Source: an uncultured bacterium (lineage in GTDB: Bacteria; Planctomycetota; GCA-002687715). From it: a DNA stretch of 41,610 bases. Every line of letters begins with the position of its first letter. The stretch's first letter is position 1. Shown here in pieces: positions 9,001 through 17,477 of the stretch. The position numbers were made by a program, and so were the translations under genes. The DNA is taken from NCBI GenBank assembly GCA_902826835.1, contig CADEGH010000006.1, positions 1 to 41,610 on the forward strand, given 5' to 3'. Below the pieces are notes generated by a model. The model did not search any database. It was given only the letters and a program-made list of their open reading frames with translations, and was not told the DNA's origin.

Positions 9001-9247
9001 TCTTCCGCATCGCGGACATCGCCGTCCACCCCGTCTGGGTGCTGGGCGAGGGACTCGAGAGGGGCCACGACACCGAGGTGGCGCACTGGCCGAGCGTACT
9101 GCTCACCGGTGCGATGGCTACCCGCGCTTGCAGTGCGGACAGATCGGTGGAACGAATCATGAGACGGGGGTGCGGCGGAGGTGATTGCGCGGCGGCGAAG
9201 CCCGCGAACATCAGCGCTCCGAACATCCAAGACCGCAGGGAGTTCAT
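6098..9247 (-). CDS. secreted heparinase II/III-like polysaccharide lyase
   Basis: A 1049-residue exported protein. Residues 1-21 form a signal peptide with a hydrophobic core and an AAA-Q cleavage site. HPRLMIRSTDLSALQARV at about 26-43 is the characteristic opening of heparinase II/III-type and related lyases. A helical (alpha/alpha toroid) region follows to about residue 370, with motifs such as DNYSFAFNTGLAMALMA and DGSIDESYGYSSYG. The beta-sandwich heparinase II/III domain is marked by NHSHEDDGHLSIAS and STDHNIVVADG; the histidines there are candidate catalytic and metal sites. The last 350 residues or so are beta-rich and unassigned, possibly a glycan-binding or surface-anchoring part. 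The likely role is cutting uronic-acid-containing polysaccharide outside the inner membrane; the exact substrate cannot be read from the sequence. It is a single gene with its own strong terminator. Confidence 0.78.
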   Translation of the reverse strand: MNSLRSWMFGALMFAGFAAAQSPPPHPRLMIRSTDLSALQARVAIAPVSSTLGQCATSVSWPLSSPSPSTQTGWTAMSAMRKMQEVAFHYALNGNLTCGNNAKAALLAACATLTPTGSASYVSSSYPAGLAITYDLVFPLLSAAERTTVINHLIAWCNAIKTGASPVAGYSSYTAAVDNYSFAFNTGLAMALMAIWGDTTAYPNLQTDLNQALAKLRAGWNDGVSPDGSIDESYGYSSYGCLYSIHAAVAAQNCGLGDYLAGTNMLKAGRWLVASLFGNSLVWTGDSSPSHKGTRLDTVLYYIVQRTQDQEAFWALERFMALDPASNYTPSQAFSPYLSKLLYYPLGLTAVRPEVASSFFRDNLNEGTPSGNKTSAYSGVGTGGMAFLHNSTNASETNFGAFYQIRDEWMNHSHEDDGHLSIASEGQFQFLDLGYSAQGGTWAGSQSTDHNIVVADGVTGFNGSGNNYYSPPSPNGRFLGRKEALLLSKGADYVRGSHENMWMMAEASRSTLMIKDPSSPYLILLDRVRKDTTSRNYDTLFHSASAASGAGTAASPMTVTANGKTLRSVFLSPSSVTVLPGTSTAANSGLTFFRNRVRTTGVSATLLSLHGKDAPASVQPLTGPSANTVGGTHVRGTFTDKILAARASGEIRDVATSSNARVAWLRFASGSVEEFVMGEGEILVHENTTLALTSVPVVLSARGGRVEVTQVYPGPLGQVGLVVRVPWSVSALTIDGQAVAFTQIEGTLRAGPAPVPPRSLTDRAYTFIEGDIGDADVTGNVIITPDERFTASSGSATLSLLGGAPVAVRPFAFGATVEFGTTLLSAASLLAGTTLNSEDLFRATISRPSPSQVTVTFGRGTALLGTAVIPVQPSHTGVRVSCHANPALGTIRVLDAAGVERASIVVGPWTAALYLRAQVQAGSFLDDITYFDSEENGTTPQGVVFWSSATTGRSAFVFHCPQFLDAEDTSLWYQNQRMDSQITIQWLIQSQMVETMATPHLQGLTVVPLGLREVGFESLGRAVPSIPGITIGASVTSPFGQDLYNDVNL

Positions 9248-9249
9248 GG

Positions 9250-9276
9250 GTGGGGGGACCTATCGAGTGGGGGGAC
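9250..9276 (-). repeat. tandem C-rich direct repeat next to the lyase start codon
   Basis: On the minus strand GTCCCCCCAC occurs twice (plus-strand 9267-9276 and 9250-9259) at a 17-base period, the second copy ending 2 bases before the lyase ATG. It occupies the place where a Shine-Dalgarno sequence would be expected, and none is present. It could be a binding site for a regulator of transcription or translation. Confidence 0.5.
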
Positions 9277-9304
9277 GAACGCCGCACGGGGGTGCGACTG
9301 GCTC

Positions 9305-9335
9305 GCCAAGCCGCAGCCACGAAGGCTGCGGTGGC
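9305..9335. promoter_or_regulatory. strong hairpin in the divergent lyase/GroES-like intergenic region
   Basis: CCGCAGCC (9311-9318) pairs with GGCTGCGG (9324-9331) around a 5-base loop, and beyond an AG bulge GCCA (9305-9308) pairs with TGGC (9332-9335). No T run follows on either strand, so it is not a simple terminator. It may be a leader structure of the lyase mRNA or a protein-binding dyad. Confidence 0.4.
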
Positions 9336-9455
9336 TCTGCGTCTTTCGGACTCCCACTTGCCGAGCCTTAGCCCGCTCGCCCGCTTTTTCCGCTTTCTTC
9401 CGGGGCGCCCCCCGATTCTTGAGGGTAGGCGGGAATTGTCGGTAGCCTCTCCCCT

Positions 9456-9845
9456 ATGCGCAAAGGAAAGAAGGACCTCGTCGTGGTCGGGGATCGGGTG
9501 CTGGTCTCCGTCCAAGATGGCGAGCTACGGACGCCGGTCGGCCTTCTGCTCCCCGCGACCGCCGTCGAAAAAGATGCGGTCCAGGGGGGGCGCATCGTGG
9601 CGATCGGCCCGGGCATCCCGCTCGCCCCTCCCACCGAAGAAGACAGCGAGCCCTGGAAGTCCCGCCGCTCTGAGCCCCGCTATCTCCCCATGCAAGCCGA
9701 AATTGGCGACTACGCCGTCTTCTTTCGCAAAGCCGCCATCGAGATCACCTTCGAGGGGGACAAATTCCTCGTCGTCCCCCAATCCGCCCTCCTCGTCCTC
9801 ATGCGCGAGCCCATCGTTCCCGACTCCCTCCCCGATCGGATCTGA
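9456..9845 (+). CDS. GroES-like co-chaperonin family protein
   Basis: A 129-residue protein with the chaperonin-10 layout. VVVGDRVLVSV is the first strand, corresponding to HDRVIV of GroES. RTPVGLLLPATAVEKDAVQGG corresponds in position to the mobile loop and the following turn, with LLL in place of the GroEL-contacting IVL. GRIVAIGPG is the next strand, and the end matches GDYAVFF, FEGDKFLVVPQSALLVLM. Between these, about 27 extra residues (roughly 52-78, charged and proline-rich) have no counterpart in standard GroES. No groEL gene is nearby, so this is a divergent paralogue rather than the housekeeping groES. It could modulate a chaperonin or have a separate role. It stands divergent from the lyase gene, and the tRNA gene downstream is on the other strand. 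Confidence 0.75.
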   Translation: MRKGKKDLVVVGDRVLVSVQDGELRTPVGLLLPATAVEKDAVQGGRIVAIGPGIPLAPPTEEDSEPWKSRRSEPRYLPMQAEIGDYAVFFRKAAIEITFEGDKFLVVPQSALLVLMREPIVPDSLPDRI

Positions 9846-9900
9846 GTGCCACTCCGAATTCTCTCCGGTGTCCGCCTTGCTGTCGGATCCCATCCTGTTG

Positions 9901-9920
9901 GCCCAGTAGCTGGGCGCTTT
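9901..9920 (+). terminator. weak hairpin after the GroES-like gene
   Basis: GCCCAG (9901-9906) and CTGGGC (9910-9915) form a 6-base stem with a TAG loop, followed by GCTTT. It lies 55 bases after the stop codon. The short T run makes it a weak intrinsic terminator at best. Confidence 0.35.
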
Positions 9921-10036
9921 CCCCAACCAACCACCTTGGCTACCCCCCCTTCTAAGGTCTGCTTTCCGACCTCCACTCTCGGAAATACCTGGCATCAATC
10001 CGGCATCTCTCGAAGCCGGGGGGATTTCGAAGTCGC

Positions 10037-10057
10037 AAAAGAGCCTATAAAATAGGC
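10037..10057 (-). terminator. hairpin terminator of the tRNA gene
   Basis: On the minus strand GCCTAT, a TTT loop and ATAGGC (10043-10057) form a stem immediately after the tRNA 3' end and are followed by TCTTTT. The position directly behind the tRNA supports a terminator, although the stem is short and AT-rich at its top. Confidence 0.5.
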
Positions 10058-10058
10058 A

Positions 10059-10132
<74 letters not shown>

Positions 10133-10343
10133 GCGCGGGGAAGGATATGCGGCGGGGCCGAGATGAGAAGGGCGGGCCTGGGCTACGGTTGGGCGGTAGG
10201 CGCGGGCGCGGAGATGAAGTCCGGGAGAGAGCGGGGCACGAGGGTGGCTCGCAGCCTGACTGGAGTCGGAAGCGCGATGAATGAGGTCGGTCGGGTCGCC
10301 GAGTGACCGGGACCGCGACCGAGAAGGCGACGCACCCGGGGGA

Positions 10344-10961
10344 TCAGGAAGCTTGGGCGCGAGCCTTGGCTTCCCACTTGGCCTTGAACATTTCGCGGGC
10401 CACGTGCAGGCGCCAACGGGTGGTGGCGTTGGTGCAGTGAATGATCTTGGAGATCTCCTCGCAGGAGAGGTCTTGCAGATCACGCAGCACGAGCACGGCT
10501 TTGTACTTCGCGGGAAGGGAGTCGAGGGTGTTTTGAATGCGCGCCTTCAGGTCGTCTTCCTCGAGGTTGCGGGAAGGATCGAGCTCCATGGGAGGCTCCT
10601 CCACGCTGTCTTCGAGGCTGGACTTGGTCAGCTTGCCTCGGCGCCGCAGGTGGTCGATCGCGAGATTGACCACGATCCGGTACAGCCAGGTGTAGAAGTT
10701 GAACTCGGTCCGAAACCGTCCGATCGCCTTGTAGACGCGCAGGAAGCTCTCCTGAGCGAGGTCGCGGGCGTCTTCTTCGTCGCCCACGAGATTGAAGGCG
10801 ATCCAATACACCTTCTTCTCGTACCGATGCACGAGGTCCTCGAACGCGCTCATGTCACCGGCCTGAATCGCCGTGATGAGAGCCTTCTCTTCCTCGCGGC
10901 GAGCCTGATCGAGGGCGGGGTCAGAGGTTTGGGCAAGCATCTTGGACTTGAGTGCGTTCAT
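10344..10961 (-). CDS. ECF-type RNA polymerase sigma factor
   Basis: A 205-residue sigma70-family protein with only regions 2 and 4. Region 2 covers about 39-108 (AFEDLVHRYEKKVYWIAFNL, DEEDARDLAQESFLRVYKAI, FYTWLYRIVVNLAIDHLRRR) and recognises the -10 element and core polymerase. Region 4 covers about 142-192 (LPAKYKAVLVLRDLQDLSCEEISKII, then a helix-turn-helix). The usual GTVKSRLHRAR-type recognition helix here reads CTNATTRWRLHVARE, which is unusual. The frame is open further upstream, but ATG 10961 has AAGGGG 6 bases before it and family homology begins after it. There is no anti-sigma gene next to it; the neighbours are a tRNA gene and a helicase gene. A candidate ECF promoter at 11003-11028 suggests it may control itself. 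Confidence 0.92.
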   Translation of the reverse strand: MNALKSKMLAQTSDPALDQARREEEKALITAIQAGDMSAFEDLVHRYEKKVYWIAFNLVGDEEDARDLAQESFLRVYKAIGRFRTEFNFYTWLYRIVVNLAIDHLRRRGKLTKSSLEDSVEEPPMELDPSRNLEEDDLKARIQNTLDSLPAKYKAVLVLRDLQDLSCEEISKIIHCTNATTRWRLHVAREMFKAKWEAKARAQAS

Positions 10962-11002
10962 GGCGATCCCCTTAAGTGTTGGTTTGCTGGGGCATTCCTT
11001 TA

Positions 11003-11028
11003 GACGCAAAACCGGGGCCGAAGTTTCC
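11003..11028 (-). promoter_or_regulatory. candidate ECF-sigma promoter in front of the sigma factor gene
   Basis: On the minus strand GGAAAC (plus 11023-11028) is followed after 16 bases by CGTC (plus 11003-11006). This matches the general ECF promoter form (GGAAC-like -35, CGTC-like -10). Transcription would start around 10995, giving a leader of about 35 bases. Autoregulation is inferred. Confidence 0.4.
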
Positions 11029-11206
11029 CGAGGACTCGCAGACGCCTGAGAGCCATGATTTCCCGGTCTTTTTGTAAGCGGCCCCGAGGTCCGTGGCACG
11101 AAAAGGTTCCGCCATGGTGGCAGGCAGGACACAATGTGCCCGAAAGGGAGCAGGTCGAGCCAGGCAGCTCCTCAATCGGGGGCCTGCCGTGCGAACTCGC
11201 ACAAAT

Positions 11207-13195
11207 TCAGGGTGTGCGGGGCTGCTCGGGCAACTTGTAATGTTCGTCCCAGGGAACGGGTGGGAGGATTTTTCGGAATGCCGCGCCGTAGGGCTTGTCG
11301 ACCAGGCGTCGGTCCAAGCAGACCACCCAGCCTTCATCGTCCTCGGTACGGATCAGGCGCCCGAAGCCCTGACGAAACCGTAAGAGGGCGTACGGCAGGC
11401 TGAGTTCGGTGAAGGGGTGGCCGCCAGCCCGGCGGACGGCCTCCGACCGAGCTTCGAAGAGGGGCTCGGTGGGGACTGGAAAAGGAAGGCGCTGGATGAC
11501 GACCAATCGAAGCGCCGATCCGGGGACATCGACGCCTTCCCAAAAGCTCTCGGTTCCCCAGAGAACCGCGTTGCCATCGCGGCGGAATTGTTGGAGAAGC
11601 TCGGAGCGGTTCAGGTCCCCGCCGTGGCGGAGGCACAAAAGGCCCGCTCGCTCGAGTTCCGGCGCGATCAGATCGTAAGAGGCACGGAGCGCTCGGTAAC
11701 TGGTGAAGAGCAAGAACGCCCCGCCCCGAGTCCCTAGGACGAGCCGTCTCGTCGCCTCGGCACTGGCTGACTCGAATTCACGGGCATCGACGTGCGGCAG
11801 GCCATCCGGAACGAGCAGCCGCACTCTCTCCGCAAACTGGAATGGCGAATCGAGGGCCAAAGTGCGCGCGCTTTCCACGCCCATCCCCTTGGCCACCCGG
11901 GTCAGGCCCACCGGCGGAGGGAAGGACGCAAGCGTGGCGGAAGTGAGAAGAATGCTGCGTTTCTTTGCGAACCAGTGGTCCCGCAGGAATGCATCCACCT
12001 CAAGGGGCCGGGCCATGATGCGCTGATTGCGTCCGAGCCCGGATTGTTCGGCGAACTTGACCACCGATCCGGTCGCGGGGTCGAGGATGCGCGCGAGGTC
12101 CGCTCGGATGGCCGCGAGCCTTTGGGCCAACGCTTCGAACTCGACCGACGTTTCCTCGGGCTCCGCCTCGGCAACCGTCAGGAGGTGGCGGTGCAAGGCG
12201 TCGAGGGACCCTGAGAGGACGTCCTCGAAGGGCGCGGGCCCGGTCCAGCGCCCGTTTTGCGACGGGCCCTGTTCGAGCCAGTGCTCGACGGCGAGGAAAA
12301 ACGCCTCGTTCGCACGGCGCAGAGCCTCAGCGGCGGCTCGGGCTTCAGGGTGGTTTTGCGCGCGCTCAGGCTGTCCGAGGAGGCCGGGAAGTGACTTGCG
12401 CCCGAGGAGACGAGTCAGAATGCGCTGGACCATGCCCCGCCCCACCAAGGCTCCGAAGTGCTCCCGCGCGATGTCCACGAAATGATGGGCTTCGTCCACA
12501 ATCACCACATCATGATCAGGCAAGAGGGCCGCGCCCTGCTGCCGCAACCACAGGTCGCTAGCGTAGAGGGCGTGGTTGGTGACGAGCAGGTTGGCACTCC
12601 CCCACCGCCGCCGCGCGCGCTGGAACCAGCACGCTTCGTAGGTCGCGCACCGCCGCCCGAGGCAGTTGTCGGATTCCGAACGGATGAGATCGGAGACCTC
12701 GGCCAGGGGCGCCGGTTCGATTTCGGACAACAGACCCTCGGTCGTTCGATCGACCCACCGCGCGGCCCGGGCGACGGCGCTGGCGATCGGGTCCTCCTTA
12801 AAGAGACTTTGGGTGGCTCGCTCCGCTTGCTGGAGCCGCCGCAGACCGACGTACTGACCCCGGCCTACCGCTTTGGCGTAGGTGAATTCGATCGGCAGGC
12901 ACGACGCCAGGAGCGGGAGGTCTTTGTCCAAGATCTGCTCCTGGAGGGCGATCGTGTGGGTGGCCACCACTACCCGCTGGCCGGCGGCGATGGGGCCCAG
13001 AATCGCGGGCACGAGGTACCCGAGGCTCTTCCCGACCCCGGTCGGGGCTTCCACGATGAGGTGGGCGCCGTCGGCAAACGCCCGGGAGGCCGCTTCGGCC
13101 ATCGCGATCTGTGAGGTCCGCGGTCGCCAGGTCATCCGCCGGGAGAGCAGTCCGCTGCCTCCGAGCACGTCGTGAATGGTGAGCGCTGGCTCCAT
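11207..13195 (-). CDS. dinG: DinG/XPD-type ATP-dependent DNA helicase
   Basis: A 662-residue superfamily 2 helicase of the XPD/DinG class, without an N-terminal exonuclease domain. Walker A is EAPTGVGKS at 49-57, the Walker B/DEAH box is VDEAHH at 233-238, and motif VI is QGFGRLIR at 609-616. The class normally holds a 4Fe-4S cluster on four cysteines. Three are here in CLGRRCATYEAC (C178, C183, C189), but the first, expected in the GRGxYxC segment, is glycine (GRGQYVGLRR, G117). The cluster may be absent, incomplete or ligated differently. DinG enzymes unwind DNA, including R-loop and forked substrates, in repair and replication. It is divergent from the lipoprotein gene with 81 bases between them and sits upstream of the sigma factor gene on the same strand, 245 bases apart. 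No clear Shine-Dalgarno precedes the ATG. Confidence 0.88.
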   Translation of the reverse strand: MEPALTIHDVLGGSGLLSRRMTWRPRTSQIAMAEAASRAFADGAHLIVEAPTGVGKSLGYLVPAILGPIAAGQRVVVATHTIALQEQILDKDLPLLASCLPIEFTYAKAVGRGQYVGLRRLQQAERATQSLFKEDPIASAVARAARWVDRTTEGLLSEIEPAPLAEVSDLIRSESDNCLGRRCATYEACWFQRARRRWGSANLLVTNHALYASDLWLRQQGAALLPDHDVVIVDEAHHFVDIAREHFGALVGRGMVQRILTRLLGRKSLPGLLGQPERAQNHPEARAAAEALRRANEAFFLAVEHWLEQGPSQNGRWTGPAPFEDVLSGSLDALHRHLLTVAEAEPEETSVEFEALAQRLAAIRADLARILDPATGSVVKFAEQSGLGRNQRIMARPLEVDAFLRDHWFAKKRSILLTSATLASFPPPVGLTRVAKGMGVESARTLALDSPFQFAERVRLLVPDGLPHVDAREFESASAEATRRLVLGTRGGAFLLFTSYRALRASYDLIAPELERAGLLCLRHGGDLNRSELLQQFRRDGNAVLWGTESFWEGVDVPGSALRLVVIQRLPFPVPTEPLFEARSEAVRRAGGHPFTELSLPYALLRFRQGFGRLIRTEDDEGWVVCLDRRLVDKPYGAAFRKILPPVPWDEHYKLPEQPRTP

Positions 13196-13276
13196 GCCGA
13201 GTTGGTAGCAGTCGTGCGGAGGGCGTGGTAGATTTTCGCCTTCACATTTTGGTCTCCGTCACCCGGGAGTCGGTGC

Positions 13277-13717
13277 ATGATTCGAGTTCCACGAGTTCGC
13301 GTGCTGGCCTTCGCCCTCCTCACCCTGGCCACCACCGCTTGCCAGACGGAAACCCACTCGAGCGGAATCACCTCGGTACGTCCGGACACGCCTGATCACG
13401 TGCTGGTCGCGAGGGCGAGGATCGAGAGCAAGACCATCGGCGCGAAAGATGGGTCGGCGGAAGTGGCCCGGGCCCCGGTGGGGGTGCTCAAGACCTATCG
13501 CTTCGAGGACGGCACGGGTCGCCGCATCCACCGCATTTTCGACCTCCGCGACCAGCCGGTCGGGTATGTCACCCAAGACGGCGTGGCCTATCGCTACACC
13601 GCGCATGGCGGCACCGAGCTGGTGGCCAACGCCCAAGAGCTGGGTCGAAACGTGGCGGCGATTTTTGGCACGCCCCTCGTGGACATGGAAGTGGTCGTCG
13701 AGGGCGGCGAGCTCTGA
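13277..13717 (+). CDS. putative small lipoprotein of unknown function
   Basis: A 146-residue protein whose first 22 residues look like a lipoprotein signal peptide: basic N-terminus (MIRVPRVR), hydrophobic core (LAFALLTLAT) and TTAC with cysteine at position 22. The lipobox is imperfect, since the -3 residue is Thr rather than Leu. The mature part contains a region of alternating strands (LKTYRFEDGTGRRIHRIFD, QPVGYVTQDGVAYRYT) and ends in DMEVVVEGGEL. I recognise no family. GGGAG lies 9 bases before the ATG. It is transcribed away from dinG and converges on rsfS. It is presumably anchored in a membrane facing the periplasm. Confidence 0.7.
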   Translation: MIRVPRVRVLAFALLTLATTACQTETHSSGITSVRPDTPDHVLVARARIESKTIGAKDGSAEVARAPVGVLKTYRFEDGTGRRIHRIFDLRDQPVGYVTQDGVAYRYTAHGGTELVANAQELGRNVAAIFGTPLVDMEVVVEGGEL

Positions 13718-13734
13718 GAGCGAGCGCAGCCCCG

Positions 13735-13759
13735 CTTGGCCGCCTTATAGGTGGCCGAG
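13735..13759. terminator. hairpin between convergent lipoprotein and rsfS genes
   Basis: A 10-base stem (13735-13744 with 13750-13759, containing two G-T pairs) with a TTATA loop, placed 17 bases after the lipoprotein stop codon. There is no real T run on either side, so it may act with another factor or only stabilise 3' ends. Confidence 0.4.
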
Positions 13760-13833
13760 TTCTCGGGAAATGAGAGGTCCGGCGCTATCCGCGATTGAAG
13801 GATGGGCGGCCCGACTGGACCTCCCCCAGCGAA

Positions 13834-14225
13834 TCAGCCCCCGGGGTTCGCTTCCACGCCGCGACGCACCACGGTGCCGTCCGCCCAAAGGGCTTCGAGA
13901 TCGTAGTAGCGGCGCGCCTCCTCGAGCATGACGTGTACCACCACGTCCCCCAAGTCGAGGAGAACCCAGCGGCCGAGTTCCTCCCCTGATCCGCTGCGCT
14001 TGTAGATGCCGACCTTCTTCAGGCGCATCGAGATTTCTTGCGCGATGGCTTGGACCTGACGAGGGTTCGTTCCGCTGGCGATCACCATGTAATCGGCCAG
14101 ATCGGAGCAACTCGTGATGTCGATCACCACGAGATCGTTCCCTTTCTTTTCGAGGACGATGTCGGCGGCCAGGTGGGCCAATTGAGTAGGCGAAGGCTTG
14201 ACCTTCGTGTCAGCCGTGGCGGCGC

Positions 14226-14247
<22 letters not shown>
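13834..14247 (-). CDS. rsfS: ribosome silencing factor RsfS
   Basis: A 137-residue member of the RsfS/Iojap/DUF143 family, which binds L14 on the large ribosomal subunit and blocks subunit joining when translation must be reduced. The family core is clear: [40 protein letters not shown], then [30 protein letters not shown]. The ATG at 14247 lies inside the end of hppA (22-base overlap). A GTG at 14229 would give a GTGA stop/start overlap, equally plausible because residues before it are not conserved in the family. Either way translation is probably coupled to hppA. In many bacteria rsfS sits near nadD and obg; here it does not. Confidence 0.93.
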
Positions 14248-16349
<2,102 letters not shown>

Positions 16350-16394
16350 ACGTGCAGGACCTCGCGCGGCGCGGGATGCCGACTCGCGGCGTCC

Positions 16395-17477
16395 TCAGCG
16401 CAACCACGCTTTCCATTCCTCCGGCAGTTCGCGGGCCAAGCCCGGATCGCGGAGGAGGATTTCCTTCAAGACCGACGTCAGCATCCGGGCTTCGGAGCCG
16501 GGCCCTCCTCTTTCGGCCTCTGCCGAAGGAATGGGGGCCGCAAGAAGGCCGCGGATGTTATGCAGCGCCCGAATCAGGGACAAGGCGAGGGCGGGGGATC
16601 CCTGCTTCGTGGTCGCGGCGGCTAACTCCATGACTGGTAAGGAGATACCGAACAGAGTGGCTCGCAGTTCGTGGCGCGGAGTCTCGGAAAGTTCACGGAT
16701 CTTGGTCCCCGCTTCCAGAAACTGGCGGATGCCGGAGGCACAAGCATCTGCCTCGGCATCCCGAAGACCCTGGCAGATCGAAGTCCACCCGTTGGCTTCA
16801 ATCCTCCCCCACGGGTCTCCGGACAGCCTCGTCGCAACCTCGCTCCAGTCCTTGAGCGCCTCGTCGAAGCGGCCGCGGTCCGCCGCCAGCAGGGCGGACC
16901 GGCGCGAAGCGTCTCGAACCTCGGGATCCAATCGGGCTTTGTCGCTCGTGCGGGCCTGCGCCTCGCGCCAAGCCGAGGCGGTGCTCGCGAGGGGATTGAG
17001 CGGCTCCTCCTGTTGCCACCTTTGCCACGACACCTCGGGCTCGCGGCTCACTTGATCGGCAAGCAGGGCGATCTCCACCCACAGGTAGGGGTCATGGGGA
17101 AAATCTCGGGTGGCGGCGCGCAGGATGCGCATCGCCCGCATTTGTCGGTCGGCTCGCCTGACCGCCAACTCGCCCGGAGGGCCCGGGCGGTAGGCGACCC
17201 AGCGCGCCAAATACAGGGGCGACCGAGCACTGGTCCGATCGATGATCAGCAAAGTCTGCAGCACGATCTCGACCTTGCGCGCATCGCCCACGCGCACGGC
17301 CTGTTCAAAGCGCGTCCAGAGCCAGGATGCATAGAGAGGACGAATTGGAGCCAACAGGGAGGCGTAGACCGAGCTCCGCGGCGCCGCGCGGTTTTGGATC
17401 AGGGTCCTCGAGTCCTCTCCCGAAAGAAGAGCGGCCGCGAGCACCACCAGGAAACCGGAGACGACGAGGCGACTCAA
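16395..17477 (-). CDS. exported or membrane-anchored helical protein of unknown function
   Basis: A 360-residue protein beginning with a hydrophobic segment (LVVSGFLVVLAAALLSG) that is a signal peptide or a membrane anchor. The rest is helical and tryptophan-rich, with TPR-like stretches such as SLLAPIRPLYASWLWTRFEQAVRVGDARKVE, taken in pieces, and LWVEIALLADQVS. I recognise no named family; a TPR/solenoid protein is likely. The start is TTG at 17477, which overlaps the stop of the upstream membrane-protein gene as TTGA and has a strong AGGAGGAG just upstream; no ATG or GTG nearby fits better. Tight coupling suggests it is a partner of the ABC-type pair, perhaps an extracytoplasmic accessory subunit. 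That role is inference. Confidence 0.7.
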   Translation of the reverse strand: MSRLVVSGFLVVLAAALLSGEDSRTLIQNRAAPRSSVYASLLAPIRPLYASWLWTRFEQAVRVGDARKVEIVLQTLLIIDRTSARSPLYLARWVAYRPGPPGELAVRRADRQMRAMRILRAATRDFPHDPYLWVEIALLADQVSREPEVSWQRWQQEEPLNPLASTASAWREAQARTSDKARLDPEVRDASRRSALLAADRGRFDEALKDWSEVATRLSGDPWGRIEANGWTSICQGLRDAEADACASGIRQFLEAGTKIRELSETPRHELRATLFGISLPVMELAAATTKQGSPALALSLIRALHNIRGLLAAPIPSAEAERGGPGSEARMLTSVLKEILLRDPGLARELPEEWKAWLR

